A stretch of DNA of 33,674 nt from Phycisphaerales bacterium (GTDB lineage Bacteria > Planctomycetota > Phycisphaerae > Phycisphaerales > SM1A02), in the NCBI GenBank assembly GCA_022446945.1, contig JAKVBW010000001.1:58338-92011 (forward strand), in the 5' to 3' direction. Shown here one piece after another: positions 19,725-27,557 of the stretch. The position numbers and the translations under genes were made by a program. Every line of letters starts with the position of its first letter. Within the stretch, counting starts at the first letter, position 1. Below the pieces are notes generated by a model. It was not told where the DNA came from, did no database searches, and saw only the letters and a list, made by a program, of their open reading frames with translations.

Positions 19725-19743
19725 ATAAATCACAGACCCTATG

Positions 19744-19774
19744 AAAGAGGCCCGCCTCGAAGGCGGGCCTCTTT
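19744..19774. terminator. Intrinsic (probably bidirectional) terminator between convergent dnaN and redoxin genes
   Basis: Perfect 14-bp stem AAAGAGGCCCGCCT / AGGCGGGCCTCTTT with CGA loop; A/T-rich ends on both sides. Confidence 0.9.
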
Positions 19775-19794
19775 GTCATGTGTTGTTTATTGAC

Positions 19795-20457
19795 TCACTG
19801 GGCAGCGGCGTACTTCACACCGCATCCCCATGGGCGCTTCTTGTTTGGCGCCACTTTCTCGCCGGCTTTGATCTGTTTGACAGCGTTGAGCACGTAGTTC
19901 GTCGTTTTGCTGCTGTCAGTGTTCCGGTGGGTCTTGTCGTCGTCAAACGCGCCCTCGTATCTCAGGATTCCATCTGCGTCAATGACGAACATGTGAGGCG
20001 TTTTCTGCGCTTCATAAGCATGCCCCACGTCTCCGTCATAGTCGATCAGAATGGGAGCGCTGATCTTCCAATCTGCCTTGGCCTTCTTCGCGATGTCGGT
20101 GAGTTGTTTTTCCGTCTTGCCTCGGGCAGTCGAGTCAATGAGCAAGTAGGTAATCGAGGGATCGATTTTGCGAAGTTCACTTTGAAGGTTCTTCGCTTTT
20201 GCTGTTGCGTAGATCCCCATCTTGGAATCAGCGCCACTGTACGGGCAGTTGGCGTTGAACCACTCAAGCACGACAATGCGACCAGACAAATCCTTCAGAC
20301 GGTGGACTTTGCCGTCCGTATCTGAAAGGGAGAAGTCCGGCGCCTTCTCGCCGATGGCGGCTTTCACAGGCTTGGCTGTTTCTTCTGCTTGCAGCGATCC
20401 AGTGGCAAGGCTGAGTGCGGCAGCGATAGTGAGAATGTGAATGGGAAATCGAATCAT
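19795..20457 (-). CDS. Redoxin / thioredoxin-fold (AhpC-TSA-like) exported protein
   Basis: MIRFPIHILTIAAALSLATGSLQAEE signal; 'IGEKAPDFSLSDTDGKVHRLKDLSGRIVVLEWFNANCPYS'; 'TPHMFVIDADGILRYEGAFDDD'; C-terminal 'GCGVKY'. ATG at 20455-20457 gives an ATGA overlap with the upstream gene; the 364-aa ORF start is upstream read-through. Confidence 0.9.
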   Translation of the reverse strand: MIRFPIHILTIAAALSLATGSLQAEETAKPVKAAIGEKAPDFSLSDTDGKVHRLKDLSGRIVVLEWFNANCPYSGADSKMGIYATAKAKNLQSELRKIDPSITYLLIDSTARGKTEKQLTDIAKKAKADWKISAPILIDYDGDVGHAYEAQKTPHMFVIDADGILRYEGAFDDDKTHRNTDSSKTTNYVLNAVKQIKAGEKVAPNKKRPWGCGVKYAAAQ

Positions 20458-21293
20458 GGTGTGTTCTCCGAAGTTGTCTGCCCGAGTTCGATGTCGACCG
20501 GGCGGTCCAGTACCCAAGATGGATCGCGTGGCGATCTTCCGAGTGTCAGAAGGCCTCGAAGCCGAGGGGGGCGTCCAAGGCCATTTGTGGGATCGTAGGC
20601 GAAAGGGATGTACAGGGAAAAGCTCTGTGCGGTCTTTGACATGCGGGGACTTCCCCAAGTCACACCTGGCCAGGCTGCAGGCAGAAATCCGGCTTGTGTG
20701 TTGGGATCCGCCGCACCTTCGATGATGACGGCAGTGCGGGTGATCTCGACACGTGTGTTCGGTCGCTTGGCCAGAGAAGCAGGCAGGCTTGCAGCTGCTG
20801 TTCCCGCTGCGGTCAGGCGTCCGGGGGAAGCGGTAACGGGGAGCGTCAGGGTTTGGGCCGCGTGTACTGGGAAACATGCTTTTTGGCACACCAGCCAGAC
20901 GATGTCGACAGGGAATGACACGCTTTCTGCATGCAGGATCCGTGGAGGCCGGATCTCAAGTGCAATGGTCACCTTCCCATCCAGCGCGTTGACAGTGCCA
21001 GAGGGCTCCTTGAGCGTATGCGGTCGGGGGTACCGTACTGGCCCCACCTTGAAGCCTGTGGGGGCATCGATCACGATGTCTGCCTCTGTTCCACTCGCGC
21101 CGGGATCCATCCAGTAGGTGTGCCATCCAGGCGGCATCTCAAGGGTGCAGACGATGTCAAACGGAACGCCAGCAGCAATGCTGCTGTGGGAGGCGGAGAT
21201 GTCGGTGGTCGTCTTGGGCGCAGTGTCCGCCATCACGCCGATAGTGGCCAAAGATGCTGCAAGCAGTGCGGTCAGCGAGGTCCAGGGTGACAT
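20454..21293 (-). CDS. Stand-alone DsbD N-terminal-domain-like protein (no TM core or C-terminal thioredoxin domain)
   Basis: 'VPFDIVCTLEMPPGWHTYWMDPGASGTEADIVIDAPTGFKVGPVRYPRPHTL' and 'VDIVWLVCQKACFPVHAAQTLTLPV' (CxxxC). Confidence 0.85.
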   Translation of the reverse strand: MSPWTSLTALLAASLATIGVMADTAPKTTTDISASHSSIAAGVPFDIVCTLEMPPGWHTYWMDPGASGTEADIVIDAPTGFKVGPVRYPRPHTLKEPSGTVNALDGKVTIALEIRPPRILHAESVSFPVDIVWLVCQKACFPVHAAQTLTLPVTASPGRLTAAGTAAASLPASLAKRPNTRVEITRTAVIIEGAADPNTQAGFLPAAWPGVTWGSPRMSKTAQSFSLYIPFAYDPTNGLGRPPRLRGLLTLGRSPRDPSWVLDRPVDIELGQTTSENTP

Positions 21294-21376
21294 TCTCCCA
21301 GCCTAGGGACTTATGAGCCGGGATGCGATCCGTGACAGTGGTATCGTGCGAGAACACAGCCGCAGGATCCTCACAC

Positions 21377-21874
21377 ATGCATCGTTTGACTTTCCACTTC
21401 TTGCTTCTGGGTCTCTTTCTCGTGCTGCTGGGTGGCTGCACGAAGACTTACAGCGATCAGGATGTTCACTGGCTTTCCGTGAAGAATGCAGAAGCCGCGA
21501 TTCAGGAGCAGGAGGGGTCGTGGTTTTCCCAGCCTCGTCCCAACGCCTGGATCGATGCCCGTGATGAAGTGTTCTACAAAGTGGGGCACATTCCTGGCGC
21601 GCTCAATATTCAGTTGTCGGATCCCGACGCTTTCACGAGGCTCACAGGCTACGGCACCTTGGTGGTGTATGGCGAAGGTTATGAAGCACCGATCGCTGAC
21701 GCGATGATCAAGGCATTGCTGAAGGGCGGCATGGAATCGGTGAAGGGATTGCAGGGCGGTTATGAAGCCTGGATCGAAGCGGGCCAGAAGGTTGTCAAAG
21801 GCCCAGATCCGAGCCGCCGACCCGGCGCAATTGCGGGAGATCGTTGGCAGCGTCAGCCCGTTGACGATGACTGA
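21377..21874 (+). CDS. Rhodanese-like domain lipoprotein
   Basis: ATG at 21377; lipobox 'FLVLLGGCTKT'; 'AWIDARDEVFYKVGHIPGALNIQL' and 'GLQGGYEAWIEAG' are rhodanese signatures. The usual active-site Cys position reads 'LVVYGEGYEAP'. Confidence 0.88.
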   Translation: MHRLTFHFLLLGLFLVLLGGCTKTYSDQDVHWLSVKNAEAAIQEQEGSWFSQPRPNAWIDARDEVFYKVGHIPGALNIQLSDPDAFTRLTGYGTLVVYGEGYEAPIADAMIKALLKGGMESVKGLQGGYEAWIEAGQKVVKGPDPSRRPGAIAGDRWQRQPVDDD

Positions 21875-22766
21875 TCCTCGTTCGATACATTCCATTGATC
21901 TGATGCATCAGAATGTTCCTGGGGCGATTGCAGCTTGGGCAGTGGAAGGACCGGAAGGATGGCTCTTGGTCGAATCAGGGCCAGCGAGTACCGGTGATGC
22001 GCTGGATGAGGGTTTGACACGATTGGGCGTGACGCCTGACGCGCTGGTGGGCGTGCTGTTGACACACATTCATCTCGACCACGCTGGTGGGGCTTGGCGC
22101 TATGCGCAGCAAGGCGTACCGATTCATGTTCATCATGTGGGCCGCCCACATCTGGTTGATCCTGCCAGACTCGAGCGTAGCGCGCGTCGCATCTATGGCG
22201 ATCGCTACGATAGTTTGTGGGGGCCGATGCAGCCCTGCGAGGCGTCATTGGTTCAGGCCGTGTCGGATGGTGAACAGATTCAAGTTGCCGGACTGAACTT
22301 CGAAGCGATCGAGACACTCGGTCATGCGCGACACCATCATGCATGGCATCTTCTGGGGACAGATGTCCTTTTCAGTGGTGATGCTGCGGCGATGCGTGTG
22401 CCGGACACCGATTGGCTGACGATTCCCATGCCACCTCCGGAGTTTGATCATGCAGCATGGCAGCGCAGCATGGACCGCCTCGCCTCGGGGCCCTGGGAGT
22501 CCCTCTATCTGACGCACGGGGGCATCGCGAGGGATATCGCGGGTCACCTCACGCAACTTCGCGCATCGATGACGGAACAGATCGCCTGGATCACTGCCTC
22601 GGCGGGCGCGCCGGATCGTCTGCACCAGTATCGGGACATGCTCCGGTCACAAGCGGAGGCAGCCGGGGTGCCTGATCACCTCTTTCAGGCACATGTCACA
22701 GAGGGTCTGCTGGCGATGAACCTCACAGGGGTCGATCGCTGGGCGACGGATGCCTCAACGCATTAA
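21867..22766 (+). CDS. MBL-fold metallo-hydrolase
   Basis: 'LLTHIHLDHAGGAWRYAQ' (HxHxDH), 'ETLGHARHHHAWHLLGTDVLFSGDAA', 'LYLTHGG'. ATG at 21867 overlaps the rhodanese gene end by 8 nt. Confidence 0.92.
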   Translation: MTDPRSIHSIDLMHQNVPGAIAAWAVEGPEGWLLVESGPASTGDALDEGLTRLGVTPDALVGVLLTHIHLDHAGGAWRYAQQGVPIHVHHVGRPHLVDPARLERSARRIYGDRYDSLWGPMQPCEASLVQAVSDGEQIQVAGLNFEAIETLGHARHHHAWHLLGTDVLFSGDAAAMRVPDTDWLTIPMPPPEFDHAAWQRSMDRLASGPWESLYLTHGGIARDIAGHLTQLRASMTEQIAWITASAGAPDRLHQYRDMLRSQAEAAGVPDHLFQAHVTEGLLAMNLTGVDRWATDASTH

Positions 22767-22807
22767 AAAGCCTGTTTGGCCCATTTGGAGGGGCTCAAGA
22801 GCGGGCA

Positions 22808-22828
22808 TTCAGGCTTGAATAGCCTGAA
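22808..22828. other. Intergenic hairpin TTCAGGCT-TGAAT-AGCCTGAA
   Basis: 8-bp perfect stem in the 122-bp gap upstream of the metalloprotease gene; no T-tract. Confidence 0.4.
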
Positions 22829-22888
22829 ATGTGAGTCGGGCCACACAGAGCCGGGTTGTCCCCATAGGTGGTTCTGAGAGGACTCACG

Positions 22889-24283
22889 ATGACTCAATCA
22901 ACAGCCCACATCGCCACAACCGCTGCTCTCCTCACTCTGTGCTCCATGGCGCTGGCCGGGAAACCTTCCCAGTCAGTGGGCGAACTCCAAGGCCTGGGAT
23001 CTTGGCAGGGCGTTCGCTCGCTTCGCCTTGGTAAGCACGCCACAGTGACGCCGGAAGTGCCGCTTCGGCTGGAACTGTCCGCAGGTGGTCATGTCAAAGC
23101 GGGCATTGTCGACGATCCATCGGGTGATATCACTCTTCAGCAGTACAAGGGACATGTGCGGGGGGTCGTTCGTTCGAAGAAGCATGGCACCTACCTCATC
23201 CAGCAAGCGCCCGGCGGTGAGCCGATCGTGACGGCACTCGATCCAACCACCTTGACCGGTTGCGGTGCCGAATCACTTCCCGTCGTTGGACTGGATGGAG
23301 ATGGTGATGGCCCTCATGGTCCGCTCTCGCCTCCAGTCGAAGGGGACGGTCCGGATGGGGATAGCGGCGGCGTTGTCGATGTGTTTGTCGCCTATACATC
23401 GCTCGCGCGTGCGAATGCTGGAAGCATTGACGCGATGAATACCGCCATCCGTGGCTGGGTGAATCAGACCAATGATGTTTATCGAGACAGTGATATGGCA
23501 GTCCGTATCCGACTCGTTGGCACCGATGAAGTCGATTACAACGAGTCCGGTAGTTACAACAATCATGTGGAACGATTGGCCGCAACCGACGATGGTGTGA
23601 TGGATGAAGTCCATACCTGGCGTGCTGATACGGGCGCAGACATTGTGGTACTTGCTGTGACAGACTCATCGAGTTGTGGCATCGGTTACACGATCAAGAA
23701 TGACGTCACGGGCTATCCGGACTATGCATTTGCAGTGGTTCGTGATTACTGCGCAGACGTGCAATACACATTTGCGCACGAGCTCGGCCATGTCATGGGA
23801 TGTTGTCACGATGCCGACCATCCTGGCTCGTGCGCGGGCGGGAACAGTCTCTATGCATACTCCTTTGGGAAACGGTTTGTTGGCGACAGCGGTGACTGGC
23901 GCACGGTGATGGCATATACCGATGGATCGGGTGATCCGTTGCCGTGGACCTATTACACGCGTATCGGGTACTTCTCGAATCCCGACATCGAATACGACGG
24001 CGAAACGACAGGATCACTCACCTGTGACAATGCCGCCTCTCAGGATTCGATGCGGGTCGTCACTGCGGGCTATGTCGCGTCACTGGCGCCGATTAGCTGC
24101 CCGGGTGATATTGGTGAGGACGCGGTGGTGAGCGTGGACGATCTTCTCGGCCTATTGCAGCGGTGGGGCGTGGTCGATGGCGATGATGCTGCCTCACTCG
24201 CGGCAGATCTCAATGGCGATGGCGAGATCGATACATCGGATCTGCTCGTCCTATTGGCCGAATTCGGTCCCTGCCCGGAATAA
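22889..24283 (+). CDS. Secreted metzincin (reprolysin/M12-like) zinc protease with C-terminal dockerin-like doublet
   Basis: 'FAHELGHVMGCCHD' (HExxHxxGxxHD) and Met-turn candidate 'WRTVMAY'. C-terminus 'GDIGEDAVVSVDDLLGLLQRWG...ADLNGDGEIDTSDLLVLLAEFGPCPE'. ATG at 22889 with GAGAGGA RBS. Confidence 0.88.
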   Translation: MTQSTAHIATTAALLTLCSMALAGKPSQSVGELQGLGSWQGVRSLRLGKHATVTPEVPLRLELSAGGHVKAGIVDDPSGDITLQQYKGHVRGVVRSKKHGTYLIQQAPGGEPIVTALDPTTLTGCGAESLPVVGLDGDGDGPHGPLSPPVEGDGPDGDSGGVVDVFVAYTSLARANAGSIDAMNTAIRGWVNQTNDVYRDSDMAVRIRLVGTDEVDYNESGSYNNHVERLAATDDGVMDEVHTWRADTGADIVVLAVTDSSSCGIGYTIKNDVTGYPDYAFAVVRDYCADVQYTFAHELGHVMGCCHDADHPGSCAGGNSLYAYSFGKRFVGDSGDWRTVMAYTDGSGDPLPWTYYTRIGYFSNPDIEYDGETTGSLTCDNAASQDSMRVVTAGYVASLAPISCPGDIGEDAVVSVDDLLGLLQRWGVVDGDDAASLAADLNGDGEIDTSDLLVLLAEFGPCPE

Positions 24284-24560
24284 GCCCGATATCGGGACTC
24301 CATTTCCTCAGGGGGAAGCCCCCGCCATGACCAGGGCTGATGAAGCCCCCCACAGGGTTCTGGGAGGGGTCGTAGGGGCCATGTTTTTCGCCTCCCTCCC
24401 GCATCTGGGGATCCGTTCTTGCAGAAGACTCGTAGTCAACGTAGGTTGAACCGCTTGGAAACGCGGTTTGACGCTATGGCTGCGCCAAGGGGGCTGGGCA
24501 GTCTGCATGCTTGGATACCGGCCTTGCCGCAGAGGCGCAGGGCTTTGAGAGGAGAGATTC

Positions 24561-26375
24561 ATGTTCCGCACTGTCGCTGCTTGCCTTGCTTGTGCCACAT
24601 TGGCTGCTTTCACGCTGCCTGCATCGGGCCAAGAACTCACCAGTCAACGCATCGTCACGGGTCTTGCCAGACCGGTTTACGTCTGCGCACCTCCCGGAGA
24701 TCACGACAGACTTTTCATCGTCGAGCAGCGTTCAGGCAGCACCGGGCGAATCAGGATTTTGGACCTAACGACGAACACGCTCCTCACGACGCCATTCCTC
24801 AGCATTTCCGTGAGCACTTCGAGTGAGCAAGGCCTGCTGGGCATGGCCTTCCACCCGGATTACGCGAACAATGGCTACTTCTTCGTCAACTACACGAACT
24901 CATCGGGAACCACTGTCGTGGCGCGCTACGAGGTTTATCCAAGCAATCCCAACCTTGCGAACAGTTCCTCAGCCACCTCGGTGATGACGATCAGTCAGCC
25001 ATACACCAATCACAATGGTGGGGGTATTGAATTCGGACCAGATGGTTACCTCTGGATCGGTACCGGGGATGGGGGCAGTGGCGGCGATCCAGGGAACCGA
25101 TCACAGGACATCACGAACCAACTATTGGGCAAGATGCTTCGGATTGACGTTGACTCACTTCCCTACAGCATTCCTGCTGACAATCCCTATGTCGGCGTGA
25201 GCGGTGACGACGAGATTTACTCCTACGGGTGGCGCAACCCCTGGCGATTCTCCTTCGACCGTCAGACTGGCGATCTGTATGTGGCGGATGTCGGCCAGAA
25301 TGCATGGGAAGAAGTGCAGGTCGTTCCTTACGGCGGCGGTTCCGGCGGCAACTTCGGATGGCGTTGCTATGAGGGGAACGCGGCATACAACACAAGCGGA
25401 TGCCCCTCATCGAGCACGATGATTTTCCCACAGCACGTCTACAGTCATGGCGGCTCTCCCTATCGGTGTTCCATCACCGGTGGCTATGTCTACCGCGGGG
25501 ATGAAATCCCGAGCCTCCAGGGCACCTATTTCTTCGGCGACTACTGCTCGAACCAGATTTGGACATTCCAGTGGGATGGCGCAGACGGCATCAACAATTA
25601 CCAGGACCGCACGAGCGAGTTGGCACCGAATGCAGGCTCGATCGGGTCGATCTCGTCATTCGGCGAAGATGCAGCGGGCAACCTCTATGTTTGCGATCTC
25701 GGCGGCGAGATTTTCCGGATTCAGGCGGATGCCCCCGAGGGCGCGTGCTGTGTCGGGACACAGTGCATCACAATTCCCGAATCCAACTGTAATGCAGGTG
25801 GCGGCACCTATCTCGGCGATTTAGTCGAGTGCACAGACGACATCTGCTTCCCGCCACCGGATAACGATGATTGTGACAATGCAGCCGTCGCTGTGTCGGG
25901 GGTCAACACCTATACGACGGACTACTCCACAGACAGTGGCAATACGGACTGCTCGATCGGCAGTGATGTCTGGCTCAGTTACACCGCTGATTGCACAGGC
26001 ACCATGCTTGTAGCGGTGCAAGGCGACTTCTTCAACGATGTCAGTGCCCTGTACAGCGCATGCCCCTCTGGCGCTGGTGAAGCGATCGCATGTGGCGAGT
26101 CTTCCTATATCGTCCCGGTTACTGCAGGCGCGGAGTATCTCGTTCGTGTCGGTAGCGCAGATGGCACGACGGGAACGGGTGATGTCACAATCAATTGCAT
26201 TCCTGGCAATGAGCCGTGCGATGGTGATTGCAACGGCGACGGTGTCGTAAACGTCGATGATATTCTTGAGATGTTGGGCGACTACGGCAGCGAGAGTGAT
26301 TGCGATACCAATGGCGATGGCATCATTGGTGTCGACGATCTTCTGACGCAGATCTCCAATTGGGGTGACTGCTGA
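24561..26375 (+). CDS. Secreted PQQ-type sugar dehydrogenase (glucose/sorbosone dehydrogenase fold) with Cys-rich module and C-terminal dockerin-like doublet
   Basis: 'RPVYVCAPPGDHDRLFIVEQ', 'GLLGMAFHPDYANNGYFFVNYT', 'HNGGGIEFGPDGYLWIGTGDGGSGGDPGNRSQD', 'WRNPWRFSFDRQTGDLYVADVGQNAWEEV'. Cys module 'GACCVGTQCITIPESNCNAGGGTYLGD'. C-terminus 'GDCNGDGVVNVDDILEMLGDYG..CDTNGDGIIGVDDLLTQISNWGDC'. Confidence 0.9.
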   Translation: MFRTVAACLACATLAAFTLPASGQELTSQRIVTGLARPVYVCAPPGDHDRLFIVEQRSGSTGRIRILDLTTNTLLTTPFLSISVSTSSEQGLLGMAFHPDYANNGYFFVNYTNSSGTTVVARYEVYPSNPNLANSSSATSVMTISQPYTNHNGGGIEFGPDGYLWIGTGDGGSGGDPGNRSQDITNQLLGKMLRIDVDSLPYSIPADNPYVGVSGDDEIYSYGWRNPWRFSFDRQTGDLYVADVGQNAWEEVQVVPYGGGSGGNFGWRCYEGNAAYNTSGCPSSSTMIFPQHVYSHGGSPYRCSITGGYVYRGDEIPSLQGTYFFGDYCSNQIWTFQWDGADGINNYQDRTSELAPNAGSIGSISSFGEDAAGNLYVCDLGGEIFRIQADAPEGACCVGTQCITIPESNCNAGGGTYLGDLVECTDDICFPPPDNDDCDNAAVAVSGVNTYTTDYSTDSGNTDCSIGSDVWLSYTADCTGTMLVAVQGDFFNDVSALYSACPSGAGEAIACGESSYIVPVTAGAEYLVRVGSADGTTGTGDVTINCIPGNEPCDGDCNGDGVVNVDDILEMLGDYGSESDCDTNGDGIIGVDDLLTQISNWGDC

Positions 26376-26397
26376 TTCAAATCTTGAAGCCCTTAAT

Positions 26398-26438
26398 CGG
26401 GAGCGGAAGGCCACTCAGGGCCTTCCGCTCCCGCTTTT
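26398..26438 (+). terminator. Intrinsic terminator after the sugar dehydrogenase gene
   Basis: Perfect 15-bp stem CGGGAGCGGAAGGCC (26398-26412) / GGCCTTCCGCTCCCG (26419-26433), 6-nt loop, followed by CTTTT. Confidence 0.92.
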
Positions 26439-26559
26439 CATTTGTGCCGCATGCAATGAGAACAAACTGCTGCGTTTCCAGATGTGCTTTCAAGCTCACC
26501 ATGGGGCATTCATGCGGTGAATTGTCTGGTGGAAACTGCGCAGCCCTTAGAATGCAGCC

Positions 26560-27513
26560 ATGACAGTCGCTTCATCCACCCATCATCTTCTCGGTCTACG
26601 CGGGATGTCACACAATCGTCTCATTGGGCTACTGGAGTCCGCGGAGCAGCTTCTGCCGATCGTGCGGGGAGACGCCGAACCTCGGGACACGCTTGAGGGG
26701 CGAATCGTTGCCAATCTGTTTCTGGAGAACAGCACACGCACCCGCGTGTCCTTCACAGTCGCCGCACAGCGTCTTGGGGCGACGACTGTCGATCTTCTGG
26801 GATCGTCAAGCAGTGTGAGCAAGGGGGAATCACTGGCCGATACCGCGCGCAATGTGGCGGCGATGGGGGTCGATGCGATTGTCATCCGATGCAGCGCAAG
26901 TGGGGGCGCCCATCTGATCGCTCAAGAGGTCGATTGCCCTGTACTGAATGCTGGTGATGGCACGAGTGAGCATCCCACGCAAGGGCTGTTGGACATGTTG
27001 TCGCTCACGCAGGCTGTGGAAAAGACCGATCTTTCCGATCTGACGATCGGGATCACGGGAGACATTGTTCGAAGCCGTGTCGCACGTTCCGCTGCTTATG
27101 CCGCGACATGTCTTGGCGCGCATGTGGTCTTCATCGGACCGCCTGCCATGGCGCCGTCATCTCTTGAGGGGCTCCTGGAGGGAGTCGAGCAGAATCACGG
27201 CGGGAGCATCGCGGTCTGCCACAATCTGGATGAGGCAATTCCCCACCTTGATGCGGTGATGATGTTGCGCGTCCAGTTTGAGCGAGGCGCTGATGTCACG
27301 AGCGACTACGCCGCGATGTATGGACTGAATGCCGATCGCGCCTCTCGCCTGCGCAAGGAAGCGGTTGTGATGCATCCAGGTCCGATCAATCGCGGGCTTG
27401 AACTTGACGATGAAACAGCCGATGGCCCGCGCAGCCTGATTCTGGATCAGGTGAGTTGTGGTGTTGCTGTCCGGATGGCGGTGCTGCTCGAGCAGCTCGG
27501 CGCTCGCGCCTGA
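26560..27513 (+). CDS. pyrB: Aspartate carbamoyltransferase catalytic subunit
   Basis: 'NLFLENSTRTRVSFTVAAQRLGA', 'SSVSKGESLADTARN', 'GDGTSEHPTQGLLDMLSL', 'MHPGPINRGLEL'. Confidence 0.96.
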   Translation: MTVASSTHHLLGLRGMSHNRLIGLLESAEQLLPIVRGDAEPRDTLEGRIVANLFLENSTRTRVSFTVAAQRLGATTVDLLGSSSSVSKGESLADTARNVAAMGVDAIVIRCSASGGAHLIAQEVDCPVLNAGDGTSEHPTQGLLDMLSLTQAVEKTDLSDLTIGITGDIVRSRVARSAAYAATCLGAHVVFIGPPAMAPSSLEGLLEGVEQNHGGSIAVCHNLDEAIPHLDAVMMLRVQFERGADVTSDYAAMYGLNADRASRLRKEAVVMHPGPINRGLELDDETADGPRSLILDQVSCGVAVRMAVLLEQLGARA

Positions 27514-27540
27514 GGGTGATCCTTTGCCAAGTGATGTGCG

Positions 27541-27556
27541 TGTCGCCACGGCGACA
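27541..27556. other. Short inverted repeat TGTCGCCACGGCGACA between convergent genes; weak terminator candidate
   Basis: Inverted repeat TGTCGCC-AC-GGCGACA (effective stem about 6 bp); no T-tract. Confidence 0.3.
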
Positions 27557-27557
27557 G

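Noticed and set aside
20458-20889. N-terminal extension of the 364-aa redoxin ORF
   Set aside because: Signal peptide and ATGA overlap place the real start at 20457; the extension is out-of-frame overlap with the DsbD-N-like gene.
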